A stretch of DNA of 64,000 nucleotides. Origin: Burkholderiales bacterium. GTDB lineage: Bacteria > Pseudomonadota > Gammaproteobacteria > Burkholderiales > Casimicrobiaceae. A program made the position numbers and the translations under genes. The DNA lies in assembly GCA_025354165.1 (NCBI GenBank), contig JANXNI010000035.1, forward strand, positions 1 through 64,000, read 5' to 3'. How positions within the stretch are numbered: position 1 is the stretch's first letter; every line of letters begins with the position of its first letter. Below the pieces are notes generated by a model that worked only from the letters and a program-made list of their open reading frames with translations, was not told the origin of the DNA and did no database searches. Positions 9,595-18,290 of this stretch are shown here, in pieces.

Positions 9595-11967
9595 CTAAAC
9601 CTTCCCGAGCGCTCGCAATATTTTCTGCGGCGTAATTGGCTGCGAATACACGGTCGTATTGAACGGCGAAAGCGCGTCATTAATCGCGTTCATGATGGCT
9701 GCGGGTGCGCCCGCCGTGCCCGCCTCACCGGCACCTTTTGCTCCGAGTTTTGACGTCTTCGTAGGCGTCTCAACGTGGGCTACTTCGATGTCCGGCATCT
9801 CGGCAGCCATCGGCACCAGATAGTCCGCCATATTGCCGTTTTGCAGTAGTCCTGCATCGTCGTAGAGGCACTCTTCAAACAATGCGCCGCCAATGCCTTG
9901 CACCACCGCACCGCGCATTTGCTCGTCGACCAACATCGGATTGATCACCCGACCGCAGTCCTCAACGACCCAGTGTTTTAGAAGCTTGACGAAACCCGTA
10001 TCAACGTCGACTTCAACCAGGCTCGCCTGAACGCCGTTGGTGAAAATAAATGGATAGTCGCGCTGCGCATAGTGACGCGTCACCATGAGTTCTGCGTTGA
10101 AGCCTGCAGGTAACGAGTCCGGGCGGAAGTAGGCAACGCGGCCCAATTCGGCAAGCGGCATCAAAGATTGTCCGCTGGAAATTTCGACAATGGCATCGTT
10201 GACCAAGGCAATTTCAGACACATCGCGTTTAAGAATCACACTCGCGACGCCAACAATATTTTTTTGCAGCGCAAGACCCGCCTGCAAAACCGCCTCACCA
10301 CCGATGCCCGCGCCGCGCGAAGCCCAAGTGCCGCCACCATACGGCGTGACGTCGGTGTCGCCCGTCACCACGCGCACCAATTCCATCGAAACGCCCACCG
10401 CGTCTGCCGCAATTTGCGCAAAGATGGCTTCAGTGCCTTGCCCCTGCTCGCCGACACCGACCATCACGGTGATCGCCCCAGTTGGTTCGAGCCGAATCGT
10501 TGCGCCGTCTTGCGCAGAAATCCGCGCGCCACCGACACCGTAAAACGCGGCACTTGGGTTAGTGAGCTCGATCAGCGCAGCGATGCCGATGCCGCGATAA
10601 ATGCCGCGCTTCTGGAGCGCCGCCTGCTCGGCGCGTAGCGCGGGGTAATCCATCATCACCGCGATTTTGTCTAGGCACTGTTGATGCGATAAGCCTTCAA
10701 GCTTGATGCCAGAGGTTGCCGTCATCGGGTAAGCATCGTCGCGAATCACGTTCTGCTGCCGAATGACGAGCGGATCAATCGCCAGTTTCTGCGCTATTGC
10801 ATCGACCAAACCTTCGGTCACCGCGCAGGCAATCGGATGGCCCACGCCACGGTACTGACAGGTCGGCGCTTTGTTCTGAAACACCACATTTAATTTCGCA
10901 CGATACTGCTGATGACGATAAGGCCCGCCGACCAGATTGACCACCTGATTGCCTTCGATCGCACTGGTGCGTGGAAACATTGAGTACGGCCCGATGCCCG
11001 TTAAATCATCAATCTCGAACGCCAGAATTTCACCTGATTTGTTGGCAGCTATTCGCCCGGTAACGCGGTGTTGTCGTGCGTGAATGTCGGACGTGAATGA
11101 TTCCAGTCGATCCGTCACAAACTTTACGGGTCGCTCAAGCAAGACGGATAAGGCGACCGTAGCAAAGTCATCTGGATAGGCGTGAACCTTGATGCCAAAC
11201 GAACCGCCCACGTCCTTGCAGATCACTCGAATTTGCGACTCGGGAATGCCGAATTGACGCGAATACAAGTCTTGCATCATGTGCGGTGCTTGCTGCGAAT
11301 GATGCACAGTCAGACGCTTCTCACTCGGGTTGTAATCAGAAATCTGACAGCGCGGCTCTAGCGTCACACCGGTATGTCGACCGAACTGGAAGGTCACTTC
11401 GGCAACTGCATCGGCGCTGGCAAATGCGGCGTCGACACCGCCTGTGTCGAGGCTTCGCGTGAAGCACAAATTGTCTCCGAGTTGCGGGTGAATCACGATG
11501 CTGCCCGCATCAAGTGCGGTCTCGGTTTCGATCAACGCCGGCAGCGCTTCCCATTCAACGACCAGGTATTGCAGGGCGTCTTCCGCCTCAACGCGCGTGT
11601 TGGCGACGACTGCAACAACAGGCTCCCCCTGCCAGCAGGCGCGATCCATCGCGAGTGGATATTGCGGCGCGGATTTCATGCCCGCGAGGTGGGTCAATGT
11701 GGCGACCCATGGCTTGCAAATTTTGGCCATTTGCGGGCCGTCAACAACAGCAACCACGCCCGGCATCATGCGTGCGAATGAAGCATCAATTTTCACGATG
11801 TGCGCATGCGCCACCGGGCTTCGCCAGTACACGACATGCACCATGCGCGGCAGTTCGATGTCATCCACATACGTGCCGCGCCCTTCGGCCAGCCGCAACG
11901 CGTTGGGACGCGCCAGGCTTTGCCCGATGTAGCGAGCTTGCTCAGTGGCTGGCGCTAGCGTCTTCAT
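9595..11967 (-). CDS. molybdopterin-binding large subunit of a CoxL/xanthine-dehydrogenase-type hydroxylase
   Basis: A 790-aa subunit that carries the molybdopterin cofactor and active site in three-subunit molybdenum hydroxylases. It begins YIGQSLARPNALRLAEGRGTY, a typical aldehyde-oxidase a/b hammerhead start, and ends with KGAGEAGTAG (about residue 740), holding the conserved catalytic Glu. The active-site loop reads CQYRGVGHP (residues 370-378). It is neither the AYxCSFR of true form-I CO dehydrogenase nor the AYRGAGR of form II, so CO oxidation is unlikely and hydroxylation of a carbonyl or N-heteroaromatic compound is more plausible. The start overlaps the 2Fe-2S gene by 4 bp. It needs an XdhC/CoxI-type maturation factor, one of which lies at 29720. 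Confidence 0.92.
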   Translation of the reverse strand: MKTLAPATEQARYIGQSLARPNALRLAEGRGTYVDDIELPRMVHVVYWRSPVAHAHIVKIDASFARMMPGVVAVVDGPQMAKICKPWVATLTHLAGMKSAPQYPLAMDRACWQGEPVVAVVANTRVEAEDALQYLVVEWEALPALIETETALDAGSIVIHPQLGDNLCFTRSLDTGGVDAAFASADAVAEVTFQFGRHTGVTLEPRCQISDYNPSEKRLTVHHSQQAPHMMQDLYSRQFGIPESQIRVICKDVGGSFGIKVHAYPDDFATVALSVLLERPVKFVTDRLESFTSDIHARQHRVTGRIAANKSGEILAFEIDDLTGIGPYSMFPRTSAIEGNQVVNLVGGPYRHQQYRAKLNVVFQNKAPTCQYRGVGHPIACAVTEGLVDAIAQKLAIDPLVIRQQNVIRDDAYPMTATSGIKLEGLSHQQCLDKIAVMMDYPALRAEQAALQKRGIYRGIGIAALIELTNPSAAFYGVGGARISAQDGATIRLEPTGAITVMVGVGEQGQGTEAIFAQIAADAVGVSMELVRVVTGDTDVTPYGGGTWASRGAGIGGEAVLQAGLALQKNIVGVASVILKRDVSEIALVNDAIVEISSGQSLMPLAELGRVAYFRPDSLPAGFNAELMVTRHYAQRDYPFIFTNGVQASLVEVDVDTGFVKLLKHWVVEDCGRVINPMLVDEQMRGAVVQGIGGALFEECLYDDAGLLQNGNMADYLVPMAAEMPDIEVAHVETPTKTSKLGAKGAGEAGTAGAPAAIMNAINDALSPFNTTVYSQPITPQKILRALGKV

Positions 11968-12470
11968 TTCGCCACCTCCGGGCTCGAAGCCAGCACGTCA
12001 CAAATCGCGTCGACAATCGCTTGATAGCCCGTGCAGCGGCAATAGTTGCCGGAGATCCATTCGCGAACTTCGGTACGCGTTGCGCTCGGTTTCGTCTCGA
12101 CCAGTTCCAGCGCGGCGGCCAGCATGCCGGGCGTACAAAAGCCGCATTGCAGCGCATTGCGGCGCACGAACGCGGCCTGCAGCGCCTGCGCTGCGCCGCT
12201 TTGCGTGAGCCCTTCAATCGTGTCCACGCGCTTACGATCGGCTTGCACCGCGAGCACCAAGCAGCCGCGCACAATTTTGCCATCGAGCCTCACCGTGCAC
12301 GCGCCGCACACGCCATGCTCGCAGCCCACGTGCGAGCCTTTGAGTCCCAAATCATCGCGTAAAAAATCGATCAGATGCTGGCGCGGTTGCACCGGGCGTC
12401 GCTCCGGATGGCCGTTGACGGTAACGTTAATGAGGTGGGTTTGCGATGTGTTTTCCATTTGGCTGATCAC
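11964..12470 (-). CDS. [2Fe-2S] small subunit of the molybdenum hydroxylase
   Basis: A 168-aa electron-transfer subunit with two [2Fe-2S] clusters. The plant-ferredoxin-type cluster is ligated by Cys50, Cys55, Cys58 and Cys70 (GCEHGVCGAC...GC), and the second by Cys109, Cys112, Cys144 and Cys146 (CGFC...CRC), the complete CoxS pattern. I used the GTG at 12470 because it overlaps the FAD-subunit stop as GTGA; an ATG at 12458 is an alternative. It passes electrons from the molybdenum centre to the FAD subunit encoded just upstream. Confidence 0.94.
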   Translation of the reverse strand: MISQMENTSQTHLINVTVNGHPERRPVQPRQHLIDFLRDDLGLKGSHVGCEHGVCGACTVRLDGKIVRGCLVLAVQADRKRVDTIEGLTQSGAAQALQAAFVRRNALQCGFCTPGMLAAALELVETKPSATRTEVREWISGNYCRCTGYQAIVDAICDVLASSPEVAK

Positions 12471-13333
12471 GCGTTCTTCGACTGCATTTGTTTCATCAAC
12501 ATCCGCTTCAGCAATACGCCCGCTAAATGCATTTTGGTCGCTGCGTCGCTAGTTAAATCGCCGACGGCTGAGAGTTCGTTTTTGAGCGCAGCTACAGCTT
12601 GATTGATCAACGATGCGGTAAGCGGTTGACTCTTGACGACGCCCTCTGCTTGCAAGGCGCGAAGCGGCGTTGCGCCTAAACCCAAGAATACTAAGCGCAC
12701 TTGCGCCAACGTATTTTCAGAGCGTTGACCCGCCCCGGCCAGCCCAACAATCGCATAGTCACCATGACGTCGTGCCAATTCATCAAAGTCGCACCAGTGG
12801 TTGGCAGACGCGACCGGAAATTCGCAAGCGACGATGATTTCACCGGGGAGCAGGGTGGTGGTGTAGAGGTCAACAAAAAAGTCATCAGCGCGAATGCGAC
12901 GTTCACCCGTCGCGCTCTTCGCAACCACCACGCCATCAAGCGCCAGCAGGCAAGTAGGCCACTCCGCCGCAGGATCGGCGTAAGCAATCGAGCCGCCTAA
13001 TGTACCGAGATTGCGAATCGCACGATGCGCGATGTGCGGTGCGGCTAAGGGCAACAAGGGCGCATGCTGTGCCACCAGCGCAGACGCTTCGATTTCGCTA
13101 TGCGTCACCATCGCACCGATGCGCAACATGGCGCCAGCAAGCGTTAAGCCGCGCAACTCGGTAATGGCAGACAAGTCAACCAGCACGCTCGGTTCCGATA
13201 AGCGCATGTTGAGCGTGGCCAACAATGTTTGTCCGCCCGCTAACAGGCGGGCCTCGTCGCCGTACTGTTGCAGCAGGGGAAATACCTCCGCCAGTGAGTG
13301 CGGTTTTACGTAATCAAATGCAGGCGCTTTCAT
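12467..13333 (-). CDS. FAD-binding medium subunit of the molybdenum hydroxylase
   Basis: A 288-aa CoxM-like subunit. FAD-binding signatures are LLAGGQTLLATLNMRL near residue 35 and NLGTLGGSIAYADPAAEWP near residue 108. The C-terminal part matches the CO-dehydrogenase flavoprotein C-terminal domain. It takes electrons from the iron-sulfur subunit and delivers them to an external acceptor. It overlaps the next gene by 4 bp and follows coxG by 19 bp, so the four genes form one transcript read leftward. Confidence 0.93.
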   Translation of the reverse strand: MKAPAFDYVKPHSLAEVFPLLQQYGDEARLLAGGQTLLATLNMRLSEPSVLVDLSAITELRGLTLAGAMLRIGAMVTHSEIEASALVAQHAPLLPLAAPHIAHRAIRNLGTLGGSIAYADPAAEWPTCLLALDGVVVAKSATGERRIRADDFFVDLYTTTLLPGEIIVACEFPVASANHWCDFDELARRHGDYAIVGLAGAGQRSENTLAQVRLVFLGLGATPLRALQAEGVVKSQPLTASLINQAVAALKNELSAVGDLTSDAATKMHLAGVLLKRMLMKQMQSKNA

Positions 13334-13352
13334 CGTTGAAAATCTCTCCAGA

Positions 13353-13973
13353 TCAGCGCAGCAGATGCGCTAGCCAGAAGCCGAAGGCAGTTGCACCAAC
13401 GCCCAAAGCGAACCAGAGTACACGCGTGCCTTCGCTTTGCGGATTGCTGCTAGTCACTAACGTTGGACGCGCGATGGTCGCTGTAGGCGCGGAAGTCGAA
13501 ATAGTCGATGATTCATTCATCGGGACTGGCGTACTTTCCGCCAATGCCACCTGCAAATTCCCAAAAAACTCATCTGCCATTTTCTTGGCAAACGCATCAA
13601 TCATTCGCCCGCCGACCTGCCCAAGTTTTCCGCCGACGGAGGCAGACGCGGTGTACGACAATTTCGTTCCTTCGCCTTCGCGCGTGAGCGCAACCGCCGA
13701 GCGTCCGTTCGCAAATCCCGCGTTGCCGCCGGAACCTTCAAATACCATCGTGCAGCCCTCGTTTGGGCGAATGTCGCTCATCAAAATTCTGCCGACGAAC
13801 AGCGTACGCACCGGGCCAATTCGGAGCAGCACTCGGGCGTGTGTTTCGGTCTCGGACAAACGCTCGACACTCTCGCAAGCAGGAATGCAATTGGCGAGGA
13901 TTGCTGGATCATTGAGCGCGTGCCACACTACTGAAGGCGCTGCCGATATGAATTTTTCGCCCGCTAGTTCCAC
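13353..13973 (-). CDS. CoxG-type SRPBCC protein with C-terminal membrane anchor
   Basis: A 206-aa protein starting MELAGEKFISAAPSVVWHAL, a typical start of carbon monoxide dehydrogenase subunit G. An SRPBCC ligand-binding fold covers about residues 1-150, a Ser/Thr-rich linker follows, and a terminal hydrophobic helix (VLWFALGVGATAFGFWLAHL) anchors it. CoxG is known to help attach the Cox enzyme to the cytoplasmic membrane, and the same role is inferred here. The start is GTG. It is the first gene of the operon. Confidence 0.87.
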   Translation of the reverse strand: MELAGEKFISAAPSVVWHALNDPAILANCIPACESVERLSETETHARVLLRIGPVRTLFVGRILMSDIRPNEGCTMVFEGSGGNAGFANGRSAVALTREGEGTKLSYTASASVGGKLGQVGGRMIDAFAKKMADEFFGNLQVALAESTPVPMNESSTISTSAPTATIARPTLVTSSNPQSEGTRVLWFALGVGATAFGFWLAHLLR

Positions 13974-14302
13974 GTCAATTCCATTTCAATTTTCCGCTGA
14001 TGACTGCGTGATGTTTATCACGTTCACCACATTATCGTGATGCGGCCACGATGACATGCCGATCAATTTCGGAAGCTAACAGCTTTATCGTAAAACGTCC
14101 AATAAACGGCGGCTGGAGCCATAATATGGATAAAGTCGATAAATAGAATTTTGTTGAACTGGCCCTTTTGAAAACGTCATTTACCGATAAAGCTGTATCG
14201 TTTAATATGCACGCGAAACAGACGCTCGTGATTGGATTTTGCAGCTATCATAATTGCGCAGGAAGCACTTTACCGAAGCATCGCGCAGCCCCCGAAATTG
14301 GC
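13974..14302. promoter_or_regulatory. divergent regulatory region between coxG and the VOC gene
   Basis: A 329-bp gap holding a perfect 12-bp inverted repeat, ACAGCTTTATCG at 14079-14090 and CGATAAAGCTGT at 14185-14196, with two further CGATAAA-like half-sites at 14128-14146 (GATAAAGTCGATAAA). The repeat symmetry around a divergent promoter pair suggests one regulator controls both directions, possibly by looping. No regulator gene is adjacent. The open frame that reaches back to 14168 is not likely coding. Confidence 0.5.
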
Positions 14303-14755
14303 ATGAAACTCACCCTAAATCACTTTTCGATCCGCACCACCGATTTGACCGCGAGCAGTCGTTTTTATTCGGACATGCTGGGGCTCACGGTTGGGCCGCG
14401 TCCGAATTTCCCCTTCCCGGGCATCTGGATGTACGGTGGTGATCACGCCGATGTGGCCAACGCGGTGGTACACCTGATAGGCATCGATCCTGACAATCCT
14501 GAAGGGCTGAAGGCATATCTCGGTGATATTGATGTGGCGAAGTTGCAGGGTAGTGGCGCAGTCGATCACATCGCGTTTTTCTCGGAAGGGTTGACCGCGA
14601 TGATGGATCGTGTCGCCGCTCTGGGCGTAACCGCGCGGCATCGCACCGTGCCGTCAATTGGCTTGCATCAAATGTTTCTGGATGACCCAAGCGGCGTGGT
14701 GATTGAGCTTAACTATCCGGCGGCTGAGGCCGTTGGGCTGACTTTCCCCGCGTGA
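14303..14755 (+). CDS. VOC (glyoxalase/extradiol dioxygenase) superfamily protein
   Basis: A 150-aa protein with the vicinal-oxygen-chelate pattern: NHFSIRTTDLTASSRFYSDMLGLTVGPRP at the N-terminus, VDHIAFFSEGLTAMMDRVAALGV in the middle and LHQMFLDDPSGVVIELNYP at the end. Metal-ligand positions are plausible at His7, His89 or nearby and Glu of VIELNY. The family includes glyoxalases, isomerases and ring-cleavage enzymes; the reaction here is unknown. The ATG at 14303 matches the family start. It lies 39 bp upstream of a ring hydroxylase gene, suggesting a catabolic role. Confidence 0.85.
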   Translation: MKLTLNHFSIRTTDLTASSRFYSDMLGLTVGPRPNFPFPGIWMYGGDHADVANAVVHLIGIDPDNPEGLKAYLGDIDVAKLQGSGAVDHIAFFSEGLTAMMDRVAALGVTARHRTVPSIGLHQMFLDDPSGVVIELNYPAAEAVGLTFPA

Positions 14756-14794
14756 TCTTGTCCGCTGTGCAGTCTGTGATGTGGTCTGACTAGC

Positions 14795-16027
14795 GTGCCT
14801 CGCATTGTCGTGGTCGGTGGCTCGCTCGGCGGGTTGTTGGTCGCCAATCTCTTCCACCGCGCAGGGCATGATGTCGTCGTGCTTGAACGCGCTACGGCGC
14901 CACTGGATGGGCGCGGAGCGGGCATCGTTACGCATCCCGCATTGCTCGAAGCGCTGCGTAGCGTTGGCATTCCAACAGGCGCTGATCTTGGCATTGCAGT
15001 ACAAAGTCGCGTCGCGCTCGACGTGCACGGAGACGTGACCGCGCGTTTGCATTTGCCGCAAGTGCTGACTTCGTGGAGTCGCTTGTATGCGATTCTGAAA
15101 GCGGCGCTGCCCGCCGAGCGTTACTTGACCGGGATCAGCGTGGATGAGGTGGGGCAGACTGCATCGCGGGCTGTTGTGCGTGCCGCAGGACAAACATTCG
15201 ATGCCGATTTAGTGATCGCCTCAGATGGCCTGCGTTCCACTATTCGACGACAGTTTGCGCCGGATGCAGTGCCACTCTTCGCGGGTTACGTCGCGTGGCG
15301 CGGCGTATGCGACGAATCCGCTTTGTCCCGCTTGACGCGGTCAACGGTGTTCGATCATTTCGGCTTCGGTTTGCCCGATGGCGAACAGATCATCGGCTAT
15401 CCGGTGACCGGTGCGAACAATCAATCATCGCACGGTGATCGGCGCTACAACTTTGTCTGGTATCGCCCGGCGCAAAGCGAGGCCGCGCTCGCCGCATTGC
15501 TCACCGATGCCGATGGCGTGCACTACCCGCAAGGCATTCCACCGCACAAAATTGACGAGCGACACGTACGCGCCATGCGTGATGCGGCGAAAGAAAAGCT
15601 CGCGCCGCAGTTCGCTGAAATTATTGAAAAGACGACGCAGCCGTTTCTGCAGCCGATATTTGATGTGTCGTCCTCTGGCATCGCGTTTGGTCGCGTTGCG
15701 CTGATGGGCGACGCGAGTTTCGTCGCGCGACCGCATGTCGGCATGGGCGTGACCAAGGCGGCGAAAGATGCGATGGCGTTGCTGGATTGCGTCCAGACCG
15801 CAGGTGCTACGTCGGACGCGCTGATCCGCTACGAGGCGCTGCGTCGAGCGCCCGGAAACACTGTGGTCAATCGCGGGCGCGCGTTGGGACGATATTTGGA
15901 AAGGTATGGCGCCACCCATGGCGTGGTACCGACAAGAGACGTCGATCAGGTTCTGCGCGACACAGCCGTTGATCCTGAAGACAACACCAACGCATACACG
16001 AACGTGTTTGCCACACAGGGTGGCTAA
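14795..16027 (+). CDS. FAD-dependent monooxygenase, 2,6-dihydroxypyridine 3-hydroxylase-like
   Basis: A 410-aa flavoprotein with an N-terminal Rossmann GxGxxG-like motif (VVVGGSLGGLLVANLF), the Glu of the FAD ribose site (VLERA), and the second FAD motif GRVALMGDASFVARPHVGMG near residues 295-315. Segments such as RGAGIVTHP, AGYVAWRGV and FVWY match, from memory, the 2,6-dihydroxypyridine 3-hydroxylase (DHPH) family of nicotine degraders better than salicylate or p-hydroxybenzoate hydroxylases. It is expected to hydroxylate an electron-rich ring with NAD(P)H and O2. The start is GTG with no strong ribosome site. The pairing with a molybdenum hydroxylase recalls N-heterocycle pathways; the substrate is inference. 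Confidence 0.85.
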   Translation: MPRIVVVGGSLGGLLVANLFHRAGHDVVVLERATAPLDGRGAGIVTHPALLEALRSVGIPTGADLGIAVQSRVALDVHGDVTARLHLPQVLTSWSRLYAILKAALPAERYLTGISVDEVGQTASRAVVRAAGQTFDADLVIASDGLRSTIRRQFAPDAVPLFAGYVAWRGVCDESALSRLTRSTVFDHFGFGLPDGEQIIGYPVTGANNQSSHGDRRYNFVWYRPAQSEAALAALLTDADGVHYPQGIPPHKIDERHVRAMRDAAKEKLAPQFAEIIEKTTQPFLQPIFDVSSSGIAFGRVALMGDASFVARPHVGMGVTKAAKDAMALLDCVQTAGATSDALIRYEALRRAPGNTVVNRGRALGRYLERYGATHGVVPTRDVDQVLRDTAVDPEDNTNAYTNVFATQGG

Positions 16028-16106
16028 ACTTGCGGTCAACTGGATACATTCGCAGAGCAATCGCAGCAAAGCGAAATTCTTAAGCACTAATTCGTAAGGA
16101 GAATAC

Positions 16107-17375
16107 ATGACTGATTCGTCTAACCACAAGGTCGCCAAACCCGCCAATCTACGTCGCCGCATACTAGCCGGAGGTGCCGCAGGATTGACCATCGCAGGCG
16201 CGCCGTTCGTGTCGCGCATGGCGTTCGCACAAACGGGGCCGATCAAGATTGGCTTCCCGACACCGTTGACCGGTGCGTTTTCTGCCGAAGCACAGGATCA
16301 GGTGCGCGCTGCTGAACTCGCAGTGAAAGAATTCAACGCAGGCGGTGGTTTCAACGGACGCAAGTGCGAACTTCTCGTTCGCGACGACAAATTAAACCCT
16401 GGCGAAGCGGCCACGCGCACGCTTGAGTTGATCGAAAAAGACAAAGTCGATTTGATCGTCGGATCGCTCTCGGCTGCCACGCAACTCTCCATCAACGCGG
16501 TGTGCAAAGCGCGCAAAGTGCTGTTTAATTCCATCAGCCAATCCGACGCGATTAACGAAGCGAAGGATTGGAGTTTCTACACATTCCATGAAGCATTGAC
16601 GCCGCACGTCACGGCGGGCGCGGTCGCGCGCTACGCGTTCCCAAAATTCGGCAAAAAAGTGGTGTATCTCACCGCTGACTACGCCTACGGACACGAGATG
16701 GTGCGTGGCTTCCAGCGTGCAGGGCAAGCCTTTGGAATGCAGACGCTGGCCGACATTCGGCACCCGCTCGGAACGTCTGATTTCTCATCTTTTCTGCCGC
16801 GTATTCAGGCGTTGAAACCGGATGTCTTGGTGCTCTGCAATTTCGGGCGCGATCTCGTGAATGCGGCCAAGCAGGTTACTGATTTTGGTCTCAAGCAAAA
16901 CATGAAAGTCATCGCACCGGTACTGCTCTACACCTCGCGTCAGGCCGGTGGTGCCGATGCGTTCGAAGGCATTCTCGGTGGCACGTCCTACTACTGGGGC
17001 CTCGAAGACCGCATCCCTACGGCGAAGATATTCAACGACAAATTTCGCAAAGCGTACGCGGGTGCCGCGCCGTCAGACTACGGCGCGCTCGGATACGCAG
17101 GTATTCGCAGCGTGTTGCAGGCGATCACCGAGGCGCGCTCGACCACAGCCACTGCGGTGGCAAACGTGATGCGTAAGATGCGCTACGACTTCTACAAGGG
17201 TAGTCAGTCCTATCGACTGTGCGACCATCAATCGGTGCAGTCGGTGATCATCGTCGAGTCAAAATCCAAGGCGATGAAAGATAAATACGATGTGTTTAAT
17301 GTGCTCTCAATTGAAGCGCCAGATGAAAATAATTTGCGCACATGCGATGAGCTCGGGCATAAGGTATTGAGCTAG
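16107..17375 (+). CDS. Tat-exported ABC substrate-binding protein (Leu/Ile/Val family)
   Basis: A 422-aa periplasmic binding protein. The N-terminus carries a twin-arginine-type leader (LRRRILAGGAAGLTIAG, ending AFAQ) followed by the Peripla_BP_6 start IKIGFPTPLTGAFSAEAQDQ. AAG GAG at 16096-16101 is a good ribosome site. It heads a complete five-gene Liv-type cassette. The neighbouring ring hydroxylase suggests an aromatic or heterocyclic acid or amide as ligand rather than an amino acid. Confidence 0.92.
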   Translation: MTDSSNHKVAKPANLRRRILAGGAAGLTIAGAPFVSRMAFAQTGPIKIGFPTPLTGAFSAEAQDQVRAAELAVKEFNAGGGFNGRKCELLVRDDKLNPGEAATRTLELIEKDKVDLIVGSLSAATQLSINAVCKARKVLFNSISQSDAINEAKDWSFYTFHEALTPHVTAGAVARYAFPKFGKKVVYLTADYAYGHEMVRGFQRAGQAFGMQTLADIRHPLGTSDFSSFLPRIQALKPDVLVLCNFGRDLVNAAKQVTDFGLKQNMKVIAPVLLYTSRQAGGADAFEGILGGTSYYWGLEDRIPTAKIFNDKFRKAYAGAAPSDYGALGYAGIRSVLQAITEARSTTATAVANVMRKMRYDFYKGSQSYRLCDHQSVQSVIIVESKSKAMKDKYDVFNVLSIEAPDENNLRTCDELGHKVLS

Positions 17376-17402
17376 TTCTCCGACACTTAACGGTAACTCC
17401 AG

Positions 17403-18287
17403 ATGGCTGAAATCACGCTACAGCTTCTGATGCTACAACTGTTGACGGGGCTCGCCCTGGGCGCGGTTTATGCGCTCCTGGCGATTGGCCTGTCACTTAT
17501 TTTTGGCATGCTGACGGTGGTGAATTTCGCCCACGGCGCCTTCTTTATGGTCGGCGCTTTTTTAGGCGTTTACTTTCTCACCGTCACCGGCAGTTTCTGG
17601 TTCAGCCTGGTTCTCACGCCGACTGCCGTCGGTGCGATTGGGCTGCTCTGCGAGCGCTTTCTGGTGCGCCCGCTTTATGGACGCGGCATTGACTACCCAC
17701 TGTTGCTCACGTTCGGATTGAGCTATGTAATGGTCGAGGCGATGCGGGTCATCTTCGGCATTGACGGCGTGCCTACTTCAACGCCCTCCGAGCTGCGCGG
17801 CGTGGTGAATGTCGGCTTCGGCATGTTCCCGCTTTATCGCTTGTTCCTCATTGCAGCAACGGCTGTGATCGTGCTTGCGCTGTGGCTGTTCATCGAAAAA
17901 ACTCGCTACGGACTCATCATTCGTGCCGGTTCACGCGACAACGAAATCGTACGCGTGTTGGGTATCGACATCTCAAAGATTTGGTTGCTGGTGTTTGGTC
18001 TGGGCACCGCGATTGCAGGCCTCTCTGGCTTGCTCGCCGCACCGACGCGAGCGGTTAATCCCGAGATGGGAATCCCGGTGCTTGCTGAGTCATTTGTCGT
18101 TACCGTCGTCGGTGGCATGGGCTCGCTGGTGGGCGCGGTGGTTGCTGGGCTGTTGGTCGGCGTGGTGTTTTCCATGACCTCGCTATTTGCGCCGGAATAT
18201 GCCGAACTTTCCATCTTTGTTTTGATGGCTGTTGTGCTTCTCGTGCGTCCGCAAGGGTTGTTCGGCAAAGCCGGGTTGATGGGTTAA
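17403..18287 (+). CDS. branched-chain-type ABC transporter permease (LivH family)
   Basis: A 294-aa inner-membrane permease with about eight hydrophobic helices. It contains the LivH hallmark segments LIFGMLTVVNFAHGAFFMVGAF near residue 35 and VVTVVGGMGSLVGAVVAGLLVG near residue 230. It pairs with the LivM-like permease three bases downstream to form the channel for the Tat-exported binding protein. Confidence 0.94.
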   Translation: MAEITLQLLMLQLLTGLALGAVYALLAIGLSLIFGMLTVVNFAHGAFFMVGAFLGVYFLTVTGSFWFSLVLTPTAVGAIGLLCERFLVRPLYGRGIDYPLLLTFGLSYVMVEAMRVIFGIDGVPTSTPSELRGVVNVGFGMFPLYRLFLIAATAVIVLALWLFIEKTRYGLIIRAGSRDNEIVRVLGIDISKIWLLVFGLGTAIAGLSGLLAAPTRAVNPEMGIPVLAESFVVTVVGGMGSLVGAVVAGLLVGVVFSMTSLFAPEYAELSIFVLMAVVLLVRPQGLFGKAGLMG

Positions 18288-18290
18288 GCG

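Noticed and set aside
11514-12362. 282-aa plus-strand open frame over the molybdenum hydroxylase genes
   Set aside because: Antisense shadow of genes with clear cofactor motifs on the minus strand.
9595-13973. True aerobic CO dehydrogenase (form I or II)
   Set aside because: The active-site loop is CQYRGVGHP, lacking AYxCSFR and AYRGAGR, so a CO-oxidising role is not supported.
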